Shown one piece after another: positions 51,299-59,055 of a stretch of DNA of 64,000 nucleotides. The notes under the pieces are model-generated. The model ran no database searches and had not been told where the DNA came from. It saw nothing but the letters and a program-made list of their open reading frames with translations. The DNA lies in NCBI GenBank assembly GCA_902475535.1, contig CABRZR010000009.1, positions 35,704 to 99,703 of the forward strand, in the 5' to 3' direction. Source of the DNA: QAMH01 sp900556425. GTDB taxonomy: Bacteria > Actinomycetota > Coriobacteriia > Coriobacteriales > QAMH01. Made by a program: the position numbers and the translations under genes. Position 1 is the first letter of the stretch. Each line of letters starts with the position of its first letter.

Positions 51299-51432
51299 CC
51301 ATTTCGAGCGCAGTGGCTGCCCCTCTGTCATTTCGAGCGCAGGCGCGTAGCGCCGGAGTCGAGAAATCTCACACAGTTGAGATTTCTCCATTACGCCGCC
51401 TAGCGGCGGCTTCAGTCGAAATGACGACAGGG
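51299..51432. repeat. family-1 REP-like element after hypE
   Basis: A partial opening (CATTTCGAGCGCAG) directly after the hypE stop is followed by a full palindrome: TGTCATTTCGAGCGCAGGCG, GTCGAGAAATCTCA, spacer, TGAGATTTCTCC, TTCAGTCGAAATGACGACA. The inner arms AGAAATCTCA/TGAGATTTCT are exact. Confidence 0.85.
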
Positions 51433-51521
51433 GGCGTGCACGCTCTCACGTGCTCTTCACATCTCCATGCGATAATACGTTGCCAAGAACAATGACAACT
51501 CACGACAGTGAGGAGTAAGCC

Positions 51522-52643
51522 ATGAGCACTGAAGAAACCGCGCAAACCTATGTTCCTTTCGACCTCATGCACGATTTCATGGTCGATGTCTTCGAGGCAT
51601 ACGGCGTTCCCCGCGAGGATGCCGAAATCTGCACCGACGTTCTCATCGAATCCGACCGTCGTGGTATCGCAAGCCATGGCATCAATCGCTTCAAGCCCAT
51701 ATACCTCGATCGCATCAAGAACGGCACGCTGCTGCCCAAGACCGACATCGAGATCCTGAAGGAGACGCCCACCACGTTGGTCATGGACGCCCATGACGGC
51801 ATGGGCATGGTGGCGAGCTACGAGATGATGAAGCGCCTGATCGAGAAGGCCAAGACACTCGGCATGGCCGGCGGTGCGATCCGCAACTCCACGCATTATG
51901 GTATTGCCGGCTATTGGGCGACGATGGCAAGTGACGAGGGTCTCATCGGCATCACCGGCACAAACGCCCGGCCGTCCATCGCCCCGACCTTTGGCGTCGA
52001 GAACATGCTCGGCACCAATCCGCTCACTTTCGCGCTGCCCACTGACGAGGACTTTCCCTTCTGCCTCGACTGCGCGACCTCTATTTCGCAGCGCGGCAAG
52101 ATCGAGCGTTATGCGCGCGAAGGTAGCCCCACGCCGGCTGGTATGGTTATCGGTCGCGATGGCAGCGCCATGACGGATAGCGACGAGATCCTCAAGGCGC
52201 TCGTCGACGGCACGGCGGCGCTCGCTCCGCTTGGCGGCATTGGCGAGGACCTCGGCGGCTACAAGGGTTATGGCTATGCCACCGTGGTCGAAATCCTCTC
52301 GGCAGCCCTTGCCGGCGGCGAGTTCATGAAGGCACTCACGGGCGTCTCTCCTGATGGTGATCCGCAGATGTACGGTCTTGGTCACTTCTTCTTCGTGGTC
52401 GATCCCGATGCGTTCATGGGGCAGGATACCTTCAGGAAGATTGCGGGCGATATCTCGCGCGAGCTGCGCGCGTCCGAGAAAGCTCCCGGCGAGGAGCGCA
52501 TCTACACGGCAGGGGAGAAGGAGCACCTGGCGTGGCTCGACCGCAAGGACAAGGGCATTCCGGTCAACGCCGCCGTCAAGCAGGAGATGACGCAGATTCG
52601 CGACGAACTCGGGCTGGACTATCGCTTCCCCTTCGAGGGTTAA
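51522..52643 (+). CDS. Ldh2-family NAD(P)-dependent malate/lactate/2-hydroxyacid dehydrogenase
   Basis: The 373-residue enzyme shares the malate/ureidoglycolate dehydrogenase fold. S-D-R-R-G-I-A-S-H-G-I-N-R (about 44-56) is the family catalytic region, N-S-T-H-Y-G-I-A-G-Y-W-A (about 121-132) contains the active-site His, and GTNPLTFALP and ATS-x-x-QRGKI are also conserved. It would oxidise or reduce a 2-hydroxyacid; which one is unclear. GTGAGGAG precedes the ATG. It stands alone between hypE and tRNA genes. Confidence 0.88.
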   Translation: MSTEETAQTYVPFDLMHDFMVDVFEAYGVPREDAEICTDVLIESDRRGIASHGINRFKPIYLDRIKNGTLLPKTDIEILKETPTTLVMDAHDGMGMVASYEMMKRLIEKAKTLGMAGGAIRNSTHYGIAGYWATMASDEGLIGITGTNARPSIAPTFGVENMLGTNPLTFALPTDEDFPFCLDCATSISQRGKIERYAREGSPTPAGMVIGRDGSAMTDSDEILKALVDGTAALAPLGGIGEDLGGYKGYGYATVVEILSAALAGGEFMKALTGVSPDGDPQMYGLGHFFFVVDPDAFMGQDTFRKIAGDISRELRASEKAPGEERIYTAGEKEHLAWLDRKDKGIPVNAAVKQEMTQIRDELGLDYRFPFEG

Positions 52644-52767
52644 GAACATCCATTTGTGCGCAGACAAGCTGTGAAGCGGAGGTCCAAGGGAGCGCGCCGT
52701 AAAGACCGCGTAGCGGGCTGTCGGGAAGCGACCGTCGGAGCGGAGCAGCTTGCCTACGCAAAAGAAG

Positions 52768-52796
52768 AAGGCCGGGAGCATGTGCTCTCGGCCTTT
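52768..52796. terminator. bidirectional terminator between the dehydrogenase and tRNA-Lys genes
   Basis: GGCCGGGAGCA and TGCTCTCGGCC form an 11-bp stem (one wobble) with a 2-nt loop. On the plus strand TTT follows; on the minus strand CTTCTTCTTTTG follows, which suits the tRNA genes. 52644-52767 contains no gene I can support. Confidence 0.85.
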
Positions 52797-52804
52797 GCGT
52801 TTCA

Positions 52805-52880
52805 TGGTGGACCGGCAGGGGTTCGAACCCTGGACCTTGGGATTAAGAGTCCCCTGCTCTACCAGCTGAGCTACCGGTCC
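52805..52880 (-). tRNA. tRNA-Lys(CTT)
   Basis: A complete 76-nt cloverleaf with encoded CCA: acceptor GGACCGG/CCGGTCC, D stem GCTC/GAGC, anticodon loop CTCTTAA (CTT), T loop TTCGAAC. Confidence 0.95.
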
Positions 52881-52896
52881 ACATATCAAGAAACAG

Positions 52897-52974
52897 TGGG
52901 GTGGGTACAGGGACTCGAACCCTGGACCTCCGGGACCACAACCCGGCGCTCTAGCCAACTGGGCTACACCCACC
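52897..52974 (-). tRNA. tRNA-His(GTG)
   Basis: Cloverleaf with an extra 5' G (G-1) facing discriminator C73, the hallmark of tRNA-His. The anticodon loop is TTGTGGT (GTG), the T loop TTCGAGT, and CCA is encoded. One D-stem pair looks mismatched. Confidence 0.93.
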
Positions 52975-53153
52975 GTGTTTCCTCGCGCCAAAGCGCTTGA
53001 CTATTATTGCAGGCCTCGCCCACGGATGCAAGTACTTTCTTCAAAATATTTTGGAGCATCCGTCGCGCCGCAGCGAGCCTGCTCCAGGGCCGCATGCACT
53101 GCGGTATGATAGATGCGCCGTGTTGGGCACAAGGATCATCACCGGGAGACCGA

Positions 53154-53870
53154 ATGGATACGAACATGAACAACCTCATCGTCAATGACGAGAAGAACAA
53201 GGTGCGCGTTGTCGACGGCGTGAGCTATGAGCGCTATGGCGTGCAGACGCACGTACTCGACAAGAGCGATGACATCTGCGAGGTTGCCCAGCGCTACGTT
53301 GGCCCCAACTGCGAGCCCAACGATGTAATCGTGCTTTCCGAGAAAGCGCTCGGCTGCACCCAGGGCCGCGCCGTCAAGCTCACGGACATCCACCCGCGCC
53401 CGCTCGCGCGCTTCCTCACCAAGTTCGTAACGAAGACCCCGGCCGGCATCGGCCTCGGCATGCCCGAGACGATGGAGATGGCCCTTCAGGAGGTCGGAAC
53501 GCCCCGCATCCTGCTTGCTGCGGCCGTAGGCGCCCTTGGCAAGCTCGTGGGCAAACGGGGCTGGTTCTACATGGTTGCGGGACGCAAGGCGGCGTCTATC
53601 GATGGACCATGCTCCTACACCATCCCTCCCTACAACGAATATGTCTCTCTAGCCCCTGCCGAACCCGCTGAATCCGCGAAGAAGATCGCCGAGGCGCTCG
53701 GCAAGAACGTCGGCGTTGCCATCATCGACCAGAACGACCTTGGTGGCGAGATCCTCGGCGCCTACAACCTCCCCTACTCCAACGAGACGCTCATCGACAT
53801 CCTGCACGACAACCCCTTGGGCCAGGCCTCCCAGCGCACGCCCTTCGGCATCGTGCGCAAGGTTCAGTAG
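53154..53870 (+). CDS. CofE-like F420-0:gamma-glutamyl ligase family protein
   Basis: The 238-residue protein belongs to the F420 ligase fold: E-P-N-D-V-I-V-L-S-E-K-A (about 56-67), G-R-A-V-K-L, then a long central part ending in Q-N-D-L-G-G-E-I-L-G. CofE adds glutamates to coenzyme F420; orphan relatives may act on other carboxylates. No cofC, cofD, cofG/H or F420-dependent enzyme is near, so F420 synthesis is not implied. GGGAGACCGA precedes the ATG at 53154. A strong terminator follows. Confidence 0.75.
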   Translation: MDTNMNNLIVNDEKNKVRVVDGVSYERYGVQTHVLDKSDDICEVAQRYVGPNCEPNDVIVLSEKALGCTQGRAVKLTDIHPRPLARFLTKFVTKTPAGIGLGMPETMEMALQEVGTPRILLAAAVGALGKLVGKRGWFYMVAGRKAASIDGPCSYTIPPYNEYVSLAPAEPAESAKKIAEALGKNVGVAIIDQNDLGGEILGAYNLPYSNETLIDILHDNPLGQASQRTPFGIVRKVQ

Positions 53871-53944
53871 CCGAGAAACGCGCACACGGACGCTCGCACA
53901 CCCCGTCGCGTCCGTTCGTCCTTGTTTCCATACGCAGTCCTGCA

Positions 53945-53980
53945 CGCCACCGCTTGACACATCCAGGCGGTGGCGTTTTT
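53945..53980 (+). terminator. terminator after the CofE-like gene
   Basis: CGCCACCGC and GCGGTGGCG pair exactly and are followed by TTTTT. Confidence 0.9.
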
Positions 53981-54003
53981 GCTACCGCTGCTATGCGATG
54001 CGA

Positions 54004-54102
54004 TGCAAAATTCCCTCTGTCCTGTTTTTGCATGAGAAAGGCCGCCGCTCGGACGAACCCGAACGGCAGCCTTTCGTGAAATTACCTCTGTCCTAATTTC
54101 AC
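54004..54102. repeat. hairpin cluster with repeated CCTCTGTCC loops, terminator of GGGtGRT gene
   Basis: TGCAAAA/TTTTGCA (54004-54032) and GTGAAATTA/TAATTTCAC (54076-54102) are different stems that share the loop core CCTCTGTCCT. Between them GAAAGGCC-GCCG pairs with CGGC-AGCCTTTC (54035-54075) and would terminate the minus-strand gene that ends at 54104. Confidence 0.7.
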
Positions 54103-54103
54103 A

Positions 54104-55108
54104 TTAGGCGTTGAGGGCGGCGTTCACAGCCACGGCGCAGGCGACGGTCGCACCGACCATGGGGTTGTTGCCCATGCCGATGAGGCCCATCATGTCCACG
54201 TGCGCAGGCACCGAGGAGGAGCCGGCGAACTGGGCATCGGAGTGCATGCGGCCCATGGTGTCGGTCATGCCATAGGAGGCAGGGCCGGCGGCCATGTTGT
54301 CCGGGTGCAGGGTACGGCCGGTGCCGCCACCAGAGGCCACGGAGAAGTACTTCTTGCCGGCCTCGAGGCGCTCCTTCTTGTAGGTGCCCGCGGTGGGGTG
54401 CTGGAAGCGCGTGGGGTTGGTGGAGTTACCGGTGATGGAGATGTCCACGTTCTCGTGCCACATGATGGCAACGCCCTCGCGGACGTCGTCGGCGCCGTAG
54501 CAGTTGACCTCGGCGCGCGGGCCATCGCTGTACGGAATGGTCTCGACGACCTTGAGCTCGCCCGTGTAGTAGTCGAACTGGGTCTTCACATAGGTGAAGC
54601 CGTTGATGCGGGCGATGATCTGGGCGGCGTCCTTGCCCAGACCATTGAGGATGACACGCAGGGGCTTCTTGCGAGCCTTGTTGGCGTTCATCGCGATGCC
54701 GATGGCGCCCTCGGCGGCAGCGAAGGACTCGTGGCCAGCCAGGAACGCGAAGCACTCGGTGTCGTCACCGAGGAGCATGGCGCCCAGGTTGCCGTGGCCC
54801 AGACCGACCTTGCGGTCCTCGGCAACGGAGCCGGGAACGGTGAAGGCCTGGATGCCCTCGCCGATCATGGAAGCGGCCTCGGAAGCGGTCTTGGCACCCT
54901 TCTTGATGGCAACTGCGCAGCCAAGGGTGTAGGCCCACTTGGCGTTCTCAAACGCGATGGACTGAACGCCCTCGACGATCTCGCGGGGGTTCACGCCCTT
55001 GTCGAGGCAGATCTGCTCGGCTTCCTCGAGGGAGGAGATGCCGTTCTCAGCGAGGCACGCATTGATCTTCTCGATGCGGCGCTCGTAACCTTCGAAATTC
55101 ACAGCCAT
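54104..55108 (-). CDS. GGGtGRT protein
   Basis: The 334-residue protein contains the motif that names the family, SGGGTGRTLHPDNMA (about 260-274), then ASYGMTDTMGRMHSDAQFAG. A glycine-rich H-G-N-L-G-A-M-L-L-G motif lies near 105. It is very common in strict anaerobes and nearly always next to a NifU-like scaffold gene, as here (22 nt). Its biochemical function is not established. The start ATG has AAGGGAGGG upstream. Confidence 0.92.
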   Translation of the reverse strand: MAVNFEGYERRIEKINACLAENGISSLEEAEQICLDKGVNPREIVEGVQSIAFENAKWAYTLGCAVAIKKGAKTASEAASMIGEGIQAFTVPGSVAEDRKVGLGHGNLGAMLLGDDTECFAFLAGHESFAAAEGAIGIAMNANKARKKPLRVILNGLGKDAAQIIARINGFTYVKTQFDYYTGELKVVETIPYSDGPRAEVNCYGADDVREGVAIMWHENVDISITGNSTNPTRFQHPTAGTYKKERLEAGKKYFSVASGGGTGRTLHPDNMAAGPASYGMTDTMGRMHSDAQFAGSSSVPAHVDMMGLIGMGNNPMVGATVACAVAVNAALNA

Positions 55109-55129
55109 GGTACTTTCCCTCCCTTTCTT

Positions 55130-55864
55130 CTACTCGTGAACCGGGAACACGTTCTCGACGGTATGGGTCTCTTCGTCGGTGCGCGGATCGATGTACTTCG
55201 CCGCGGCCTCCCACTGGCCATAGTGGCCCATGGCACCGGCGACGGCCTCCTCGGGGGACTTGCCGTTCTTGAGGGCATCGGTGAACTTGCCGAGGTTCAG
55301 GAACTCGAACGCGATGACTTCGTTCTTGTCGTTGAGCGCCATGCGGGTCACATAGCCCTGAGCGAGCTCGAGGTAACGAGCGCCCTTGGCCTTGGTGCCG
55401 AACATGGTGCCAACCTGGGAGCGCAGGCCCTTGCCGAGGTCGTCGAGGGAAGCGCCCACGGGCAGGCCGCCCTCGGAGAACGCGGTCTGGCTGCGGCCGT
55501 ACACGATCTGGAGGAAGATCTCGCGCATGGCAACGTTGATGGCGTCGCAGACGAGGTCGGTGTTCAGGGCCTCAAGGATGGTCTTGCCGGGAAGGATCTC
55601 GGAGGCCATGGCCGCGGAATGGGTCATGCCCGAGCAGCCGAGGGTCTCAACGAGGCACTCCTCGATGATGCCGTCCTTGACGTTGAGGGTGAGCTTGCAC
55701 GCACCCTGCTGCGGGGCGCACCAGCCCACACCGTGCGTGAGGCCCGAGATGTCGGAGATCTCCTTGGCCTGAACCCACTTGCCCTCCTCGGGGATGGGCG
55801 CGGGGCCGTGGTATGCGCCCTTGGCGACGGGGCACATGTTCTCCACTTCTGCTGTGTACTGCAT
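55130..55864 (-). CDS. NifU-like iron-sulfur cluster scaffold protein (GGGtGRT partner)
   Basis: The 244-residue protein resembles the IscU/NifU N-terminal fold in residues about 45-130: G-W-C-A-P-Q-Q-G (C49 region), V-E-T-L-G-C-S-G-M-T-H-S-A-A-M-A-S-E. It has cysteines at about 11, 49, 55, 70, 76 and 104. An additional C-terminal region (about 140-244) sets it apart from ordinary NifU. GAGAGGAGAG precedes the ATG at 55864. It is the first gene of the pair with GGGtGRT; together they probably build or repair an oxygen-sensitive cofactor. Confidence 0.85.
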   Translation of the reverse strand: MQYTAEVENMCPVAKGAYHGPAPIPEEGKWVQAKEISDISGLTHGVGWCAPQQGACKLTLNVKDGIIEECLVETLGCSGMTHSAAMASEILPGKTILEALNTDLVCDAINVAMREIFLQIVYGRSQTAFSEGGLPVGASLDDLGKGLRSQVGTMFGTKAKGARYLELAQGYVTRMALNDKNEVIAFEFLNLGKFTDALKNGKSPEEAVAGAMGHYGQWEAAAKYIDPRTDEETHTVENVFPVHE

Positions 55865-56035
55865 GCCTCTCCTCTCTGTTGTGCTTGAACTCGGCTGACC
55901 ATGGCGAAATGGCCAACCGAAGCTGACATGCACATCTATTTTAGCGCGTCTTGTCCAGAGTGAAATCGGCGAGCGGCGCATTTTTCTGCTGAGTTGCCCG
56001 CGCGGCAGGTTGCCCGATGGGCCAAGCGAGTGAAT

Positions 56036-56107
56036 GAATCAGAAACACCCGGTGTTGGCGATTCAATCCAATCAGGATGAATCGGAATCACCCGGTGCTG
56101 GCGATTC
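56036..56107. repeat. two 29-bp direct repeats around the VanZ gene end
   Basis: Copies at 56036-56064 and 56079-56107 begin GAATC, contain CACCCGGTG, and end TGGCGATTC. By hand count 26 of 29 bases agree. The second supplies the last codons of the VanZ gene. 55865-56035 shows no gene. Confidence 0.75.
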
Positions 56108-56539
56108 ACGGCGGCGAAGGCGCCAGACGAGATAGGTGAGCAGAACCCCCGTAGCGGCACCGCAGCAATCAAGGAGCACGTCCGTTACCTGACCAGAGCG
56201 CCCGGCCACGAAGAGCTGAATGGTCTCGTCTATCGAGGGAACGAGCACCAGTGCGAGGCAGATGGCGGCGAGGCGCATGCGCTCGGCGGTGTGCTCCGGA
56301 TCGAATGCATGCGCCACGAGAACGCCCAGGACAGCGTACTCAGTAAAATGAGCGGTCTTGCGCACGAGGAAATTCGTCACCCAATCGCTTGGCAGGCGCA
56401 AGGCATCGAGCGCACCGCGCACCGCCTCTACCACCGACAGGCTCAGCGAGCCGCTGCCAGAACCAGGCACGAGCGAATTTCCCCAGATGATGAGGACCAT
56501 GATGATTGCAGCGAATAGCCACGGCTTAGAGAGGCGCAA
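56072..56539 (-). CDS. VanZ-family membrane protein
   Basis: The 155-residue protein has four membrane helices and the VanZ signatures NFLVRKTAHFTEYAVLGVL (about 57-75) and DETIQLFVAGRSGQVTDVLLDCCGAATG (about 104-131). VanZ proteins confer teicoplanin resistance in enterococci, but most members are chromosomal with no known role. The last ten residues (ESPAPGDSDS) are coded by a repeat. The upstream membrane protein gene ends 3 nt before it, so the two form an operon. Confidence 0.87.
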   Translation of the reverse strand: MRLSKPWLFAAIIMVLIIWGNSLVPGSGSGSLSLSVVEAVRGALDALRLPSDWVTNFLVRKTAHFTEYAVLGVLVAHAFDPEHTAERMRLAAICLALVLVPSIDETIQLFVAGRSGQVTDVLLDCCGAATGVLLTYLVWRLRRRESPAPGDSDSS

Positions 56540-56542
56540 GGC

Positions 56543-57772
56543 CTATGCCTCCGCTTGGAGACGCGGCATGGAAGCCGTTCCGCCCTGGATCACGCGCAGG
56601 TACTCGCGGCTCGAGCGCCGCACGCTCGAGGAGGGAACCTGGCCGAGCTCCTCTTCGATGAGGCTGTTCACATGCTGGTGCATCTCATTGGCGCGACGAC
56701 CCTCGGCCACGGCCGCAGCGCGGGCCGCATCTGCCGGCGCGGCTGCCGGACGCATGTGACGGCCCACATACGGAACCGCCTGGGGCTCGGCGCCCTTGCT
56801 ACCGGATGTGCCCTCGGCAAGGATGTCGAGTGCAGACGCCCAGATATCCTCGCGCCCTGCATAGCCCGCAGCTGCATTATCCGTTGCAACGGCTGCGCTT
56901 CCCGTAGCCGCGACAGCGCGCGAAACGGCGCCGGCCGGCTGCGCGCCTGCGGATACGACCGGGTAGGCAAGCTTGCCCGCGCCTGCGGAGCGCACCGCCC
57001 GCTCGCTTGCCGTGCGAAGGCTCTCCCCGTCGATTTCGTCGAGGGAGGCAAGCGCCGCGCGCTGGGCCGCCTCGGTATCGAGTTCGTCCCTATCCCCCAC
57101 CGACGCTGTCTGAGACGCAGGCACTGGGCTCTCGAGCACGGTTGTCGCGCTGGGAGCGGCGGGTTGAGCCACTGCGGTGGCAGGTTGCTGGTGCATCGAG
57201 GCGACGGCACTCGCAGCCGCCCATGCCGGCGCCTTGCCGGTGGGCTGACCCGACGATGCCGATGCATCCTGGGCCGCCTTCGTCTCGCGCTGAAGCTCCT
57301 CGAAGGCGATTTGATAAATATCCTTGGAGGTAGCGGCATCGCAGCTGATGGGCGAGTCCTCGGACAGCATGGAATCGATATCTGCCCAGGCATCAGCCTC
57401 GGACATGGCATCTTGGGCGCGAGCGATCACCGGAACATCCTTAGGCACGCGCCGGGTGCCGAAGAAACGCTCGAGGTCATCTTGCTCGCGCTGCTCGAAC
57501 GCTGTGGAGGAGTAGGAAGAGGCGCTGGGCGACGAGCCCTCGGCGTCACCCTCCTCCATAATGGCATGACGACGCCCCACGGCGGACACGGCGGAGAGGA
57601 TGCCGACGCCCGCGAGCGCGCCCATCGTGAAGGGAAGGGCGAGCGAGGTCACCGAGCTGTTCGCATCCGGAAACGGCATGGTCGCAACATAGGCGGCAAC
57701 CGGAACGGCGAACACGAACCCGCAGGAAAGACCTGCGTAGACCGCACGTGAAGTTGAACCAGAAGCTGCCAT
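56543..57772 (-). CDS. membrane protein with long Ala-rich cytoplasmic tail, unknown
   Basis: The 409-residue protein has two membrane helices (about 10-30 and 45-65) and a long Ala/Ser/Asp-rich region (about 75-370). It is probably disordered, with short ordered pieces such as EREQDDLERFFGTRRVPKDVPVIAR (a segment of charged helix near 95). The last 40 residues look more ordered (MHQHVNSLIEEELGQV). GAAGGAG precedes the ATG at 57772. It is upstream of VanZ. I do not recognise a family. Confidence 0.65.
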   Translation of the reverse strand: MAASGSTSRAVYAGLSCGFVFAVPVAAYVATMPFPDANSSVTSLALPFTMGALAGVGILSAVSAVGRRHAIMEEGDAEGSSPSASSYSSTAFEQREQDDLERFFGTRRVPKDVPVIARAQDAMSEADAWADIDSMLSEDSPISCDAATSKDIYQIAFEELQRETKAAQDASASSGQPTGKAPAWAAASAVASMHQQPATAVAQPAAPSATTVLESPVPASQTASVGDRDELDTEAAQRAALASLDEIDGESLRTASERAVRSAGAGKLAYPVVSAGAQPAGAVSRAVAATGSAAVATDNAAAGYAGREDIWASALDILAEGTSGSKGAEPQAVPYVGRHMRPAAAPADAARAAAVAEGRRANEMHQHVNSLIEEELGQVPSSSVRRSSREYLRVIQGGTASMPRLQAEA

Positions 57773-58161
57773 GGGCACTCCTTCATCTCTCGCTAGCTCG
57801 ATTGCCAGCACCTACCAGCTATGGCTCGCTTGCGAAAAAATGATGACAGGGTTGCCGGGACACGAACTGGGTCCCAAAAACAACGGAAGGTGGTACGGTT
57901 CATCTGCATTTTTCCGTCGCGATAGCTACTCGCTATTATGCGAGAACCTCCCATAGAATGCAAGGGAAGCCGCCGGGGGCGTGTGCGTTTCGCGTTAACG
58001 GCAGGATTCGACCGGCAGACGCGCTCGGGCTCAACGGCAAGATGAAGAGACGCGCGGTGCAAAGGACCCATGAAGCGGCAGCTACATCCCGCAAGCACCG
58101 CTTGAGAAGCCTCGCTTTGGGGAACAAGCAAGGAAAACGCAACCCGTGGATTGGAGCCGCC
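57773..58161. other. 389-bp intergenic region, divergent promoters
   Basis: It separates the Ala-rich membrane protein gene (minus) from the SDR gene (plus). It contains an inverted repeat CTCGC/GCGAG around TATTATGC (about 57929-57943), which could carry a -10. An open frame reaches back from the SDR start to 57958 but has no Shine-Dalgarno and an unlike composition. I see no other gene. Confidence 0.45.
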
Positions 58162-58938
58162 ATGTCTCGCATCGCCATCGTCACCGGAGCATCGTCTGGC
58201 CTCGGCCGAGAATTCGTGAAGCTCATCGATGGCGGGGCGGCCGGCTCGATTGACGAAATCTGGGCCATTGCCCGCCGCGCCGACCGCCTCGACGCCCTCG
58301 TGCGCACCTGCAAAACCGCCGTGCGGCCCTTCTGCCTCGACCTCACCGACCCCGTTTCGTACGACGTGGTCGAGGCCTCGCTCGCCGAGGCGCCCGGTAC
58401 GCAGGTGGCCCTGCTCATCAACAACGCGGGCGCAGGCACCTTCGGCCCGTTCGCCAAGCTCTCGCGCGACGAGGTCGCCGACCAGGTCAACCTGCTCATG
58501 CGCGCGCCGGTAGAGCTCACCTACCGCGCGCTTCCCTCTATGGGGCGCGGGGCGCGCATCATCAACGTGGCGAGCGTGGCTGCGTTCATCCCCCAGCCCG
58601 ACCTTACGCTCTACAGCTCAGCCAAGCGCTTCATGCTCGACTTCACGCGCGCCTTCGATGCCGAGCTCGGCCCGGTCGACATCCACGCGACGGCGGTCTG
58701 CCCCAAGTACATGCGGACCGAATTCTTCAACGAACCAGGCGACGTGCGCGCCATGCAGCAGATGAGTATCGTCGGCTACGAACGGGTAACAGATGTTGCG
58801 CGCTCGGCACTCGCCGCGGCGCGCGCAGGCAAGAGTCTCTGCATTCCCTCGATCGACATGAAGGCGCTCTATGCGCTCACCCGCGTTCTCCCCTACAAGG
58901 CAGTCATCGCCGCGGAGCGCGCACTCGGCGTCATCTAG
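58162..58938 (+). CDS. short-chain dehydrogenase/reductase (SDR)
   Basis: The 258-residue oxidoreductase has a Rossmann fold with T-G-A-S-S-G-L-G (8-15), a second motif N-N-A-G (about 90-93), and catalytic Ser and Y-x3-K in V-A-S-V-A and L-Y-S-S-A-K (about 153-158). All classical SDR positions are kept. The substrate is unknown; C-terminal hydrophobic residues suggest a lipid or steroid-like substrate, a guess. TTGGAGCC precedes the ATG at 58162. Confidence 0.88.
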   Translation: MSRIAIVTGASSGLGREFVKLIDGGAAGSIDEIWAIARRADRLDALVRTCKTAVRPFCLDLTDPVSYDVVEASLAEAPGTQVALLINNAGAGTFGPFAKLSRDEVADQVNLLMRAPVELTYRALPSMGRGARIINVASVAAFIPQPDLTLYSSAKRFMLDFTRAFDAELGPVDIHATAVCPKYMRTEFFNEPGDVRAMQQMSIVGYERVTDVARSALAAARAGKSLCIPSIDMKALYALTRVLPYKAVIAAERALGVI

Positions 58939-58951
58939 CGCCCGACCCCAG

Positions 58952-59023
58952 AGTGATAAAACGAACCCGGTTCGTTTTATCACTTCCGCGAAAATGAGAA
59001 AATGAACCGGGTTCGTTTTATCA
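58952..59023. repeat. two family-2 palindromes between the SDR and corA genes
   Basis: AGTGATAAAACGAACC with its exact complement (58952-58984), then a second, imperfect copy (58995-59023) with TGAGAAAATGAACC on the left. They lie between convergent genes and likely terminate both. Confidence 0.8.
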
Positions 59024-59055
59024 GATTGGGTAGCGACACACCCGTGCCGCCCACC

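Noticed and set aside
57958..58161. Longer N-terminus of the SDR protein
   Set aside because: The extension has no Shine-Dalgarno and adds an Arg-rich stretch ahead of the Rossmann motif that SDRs do not have.
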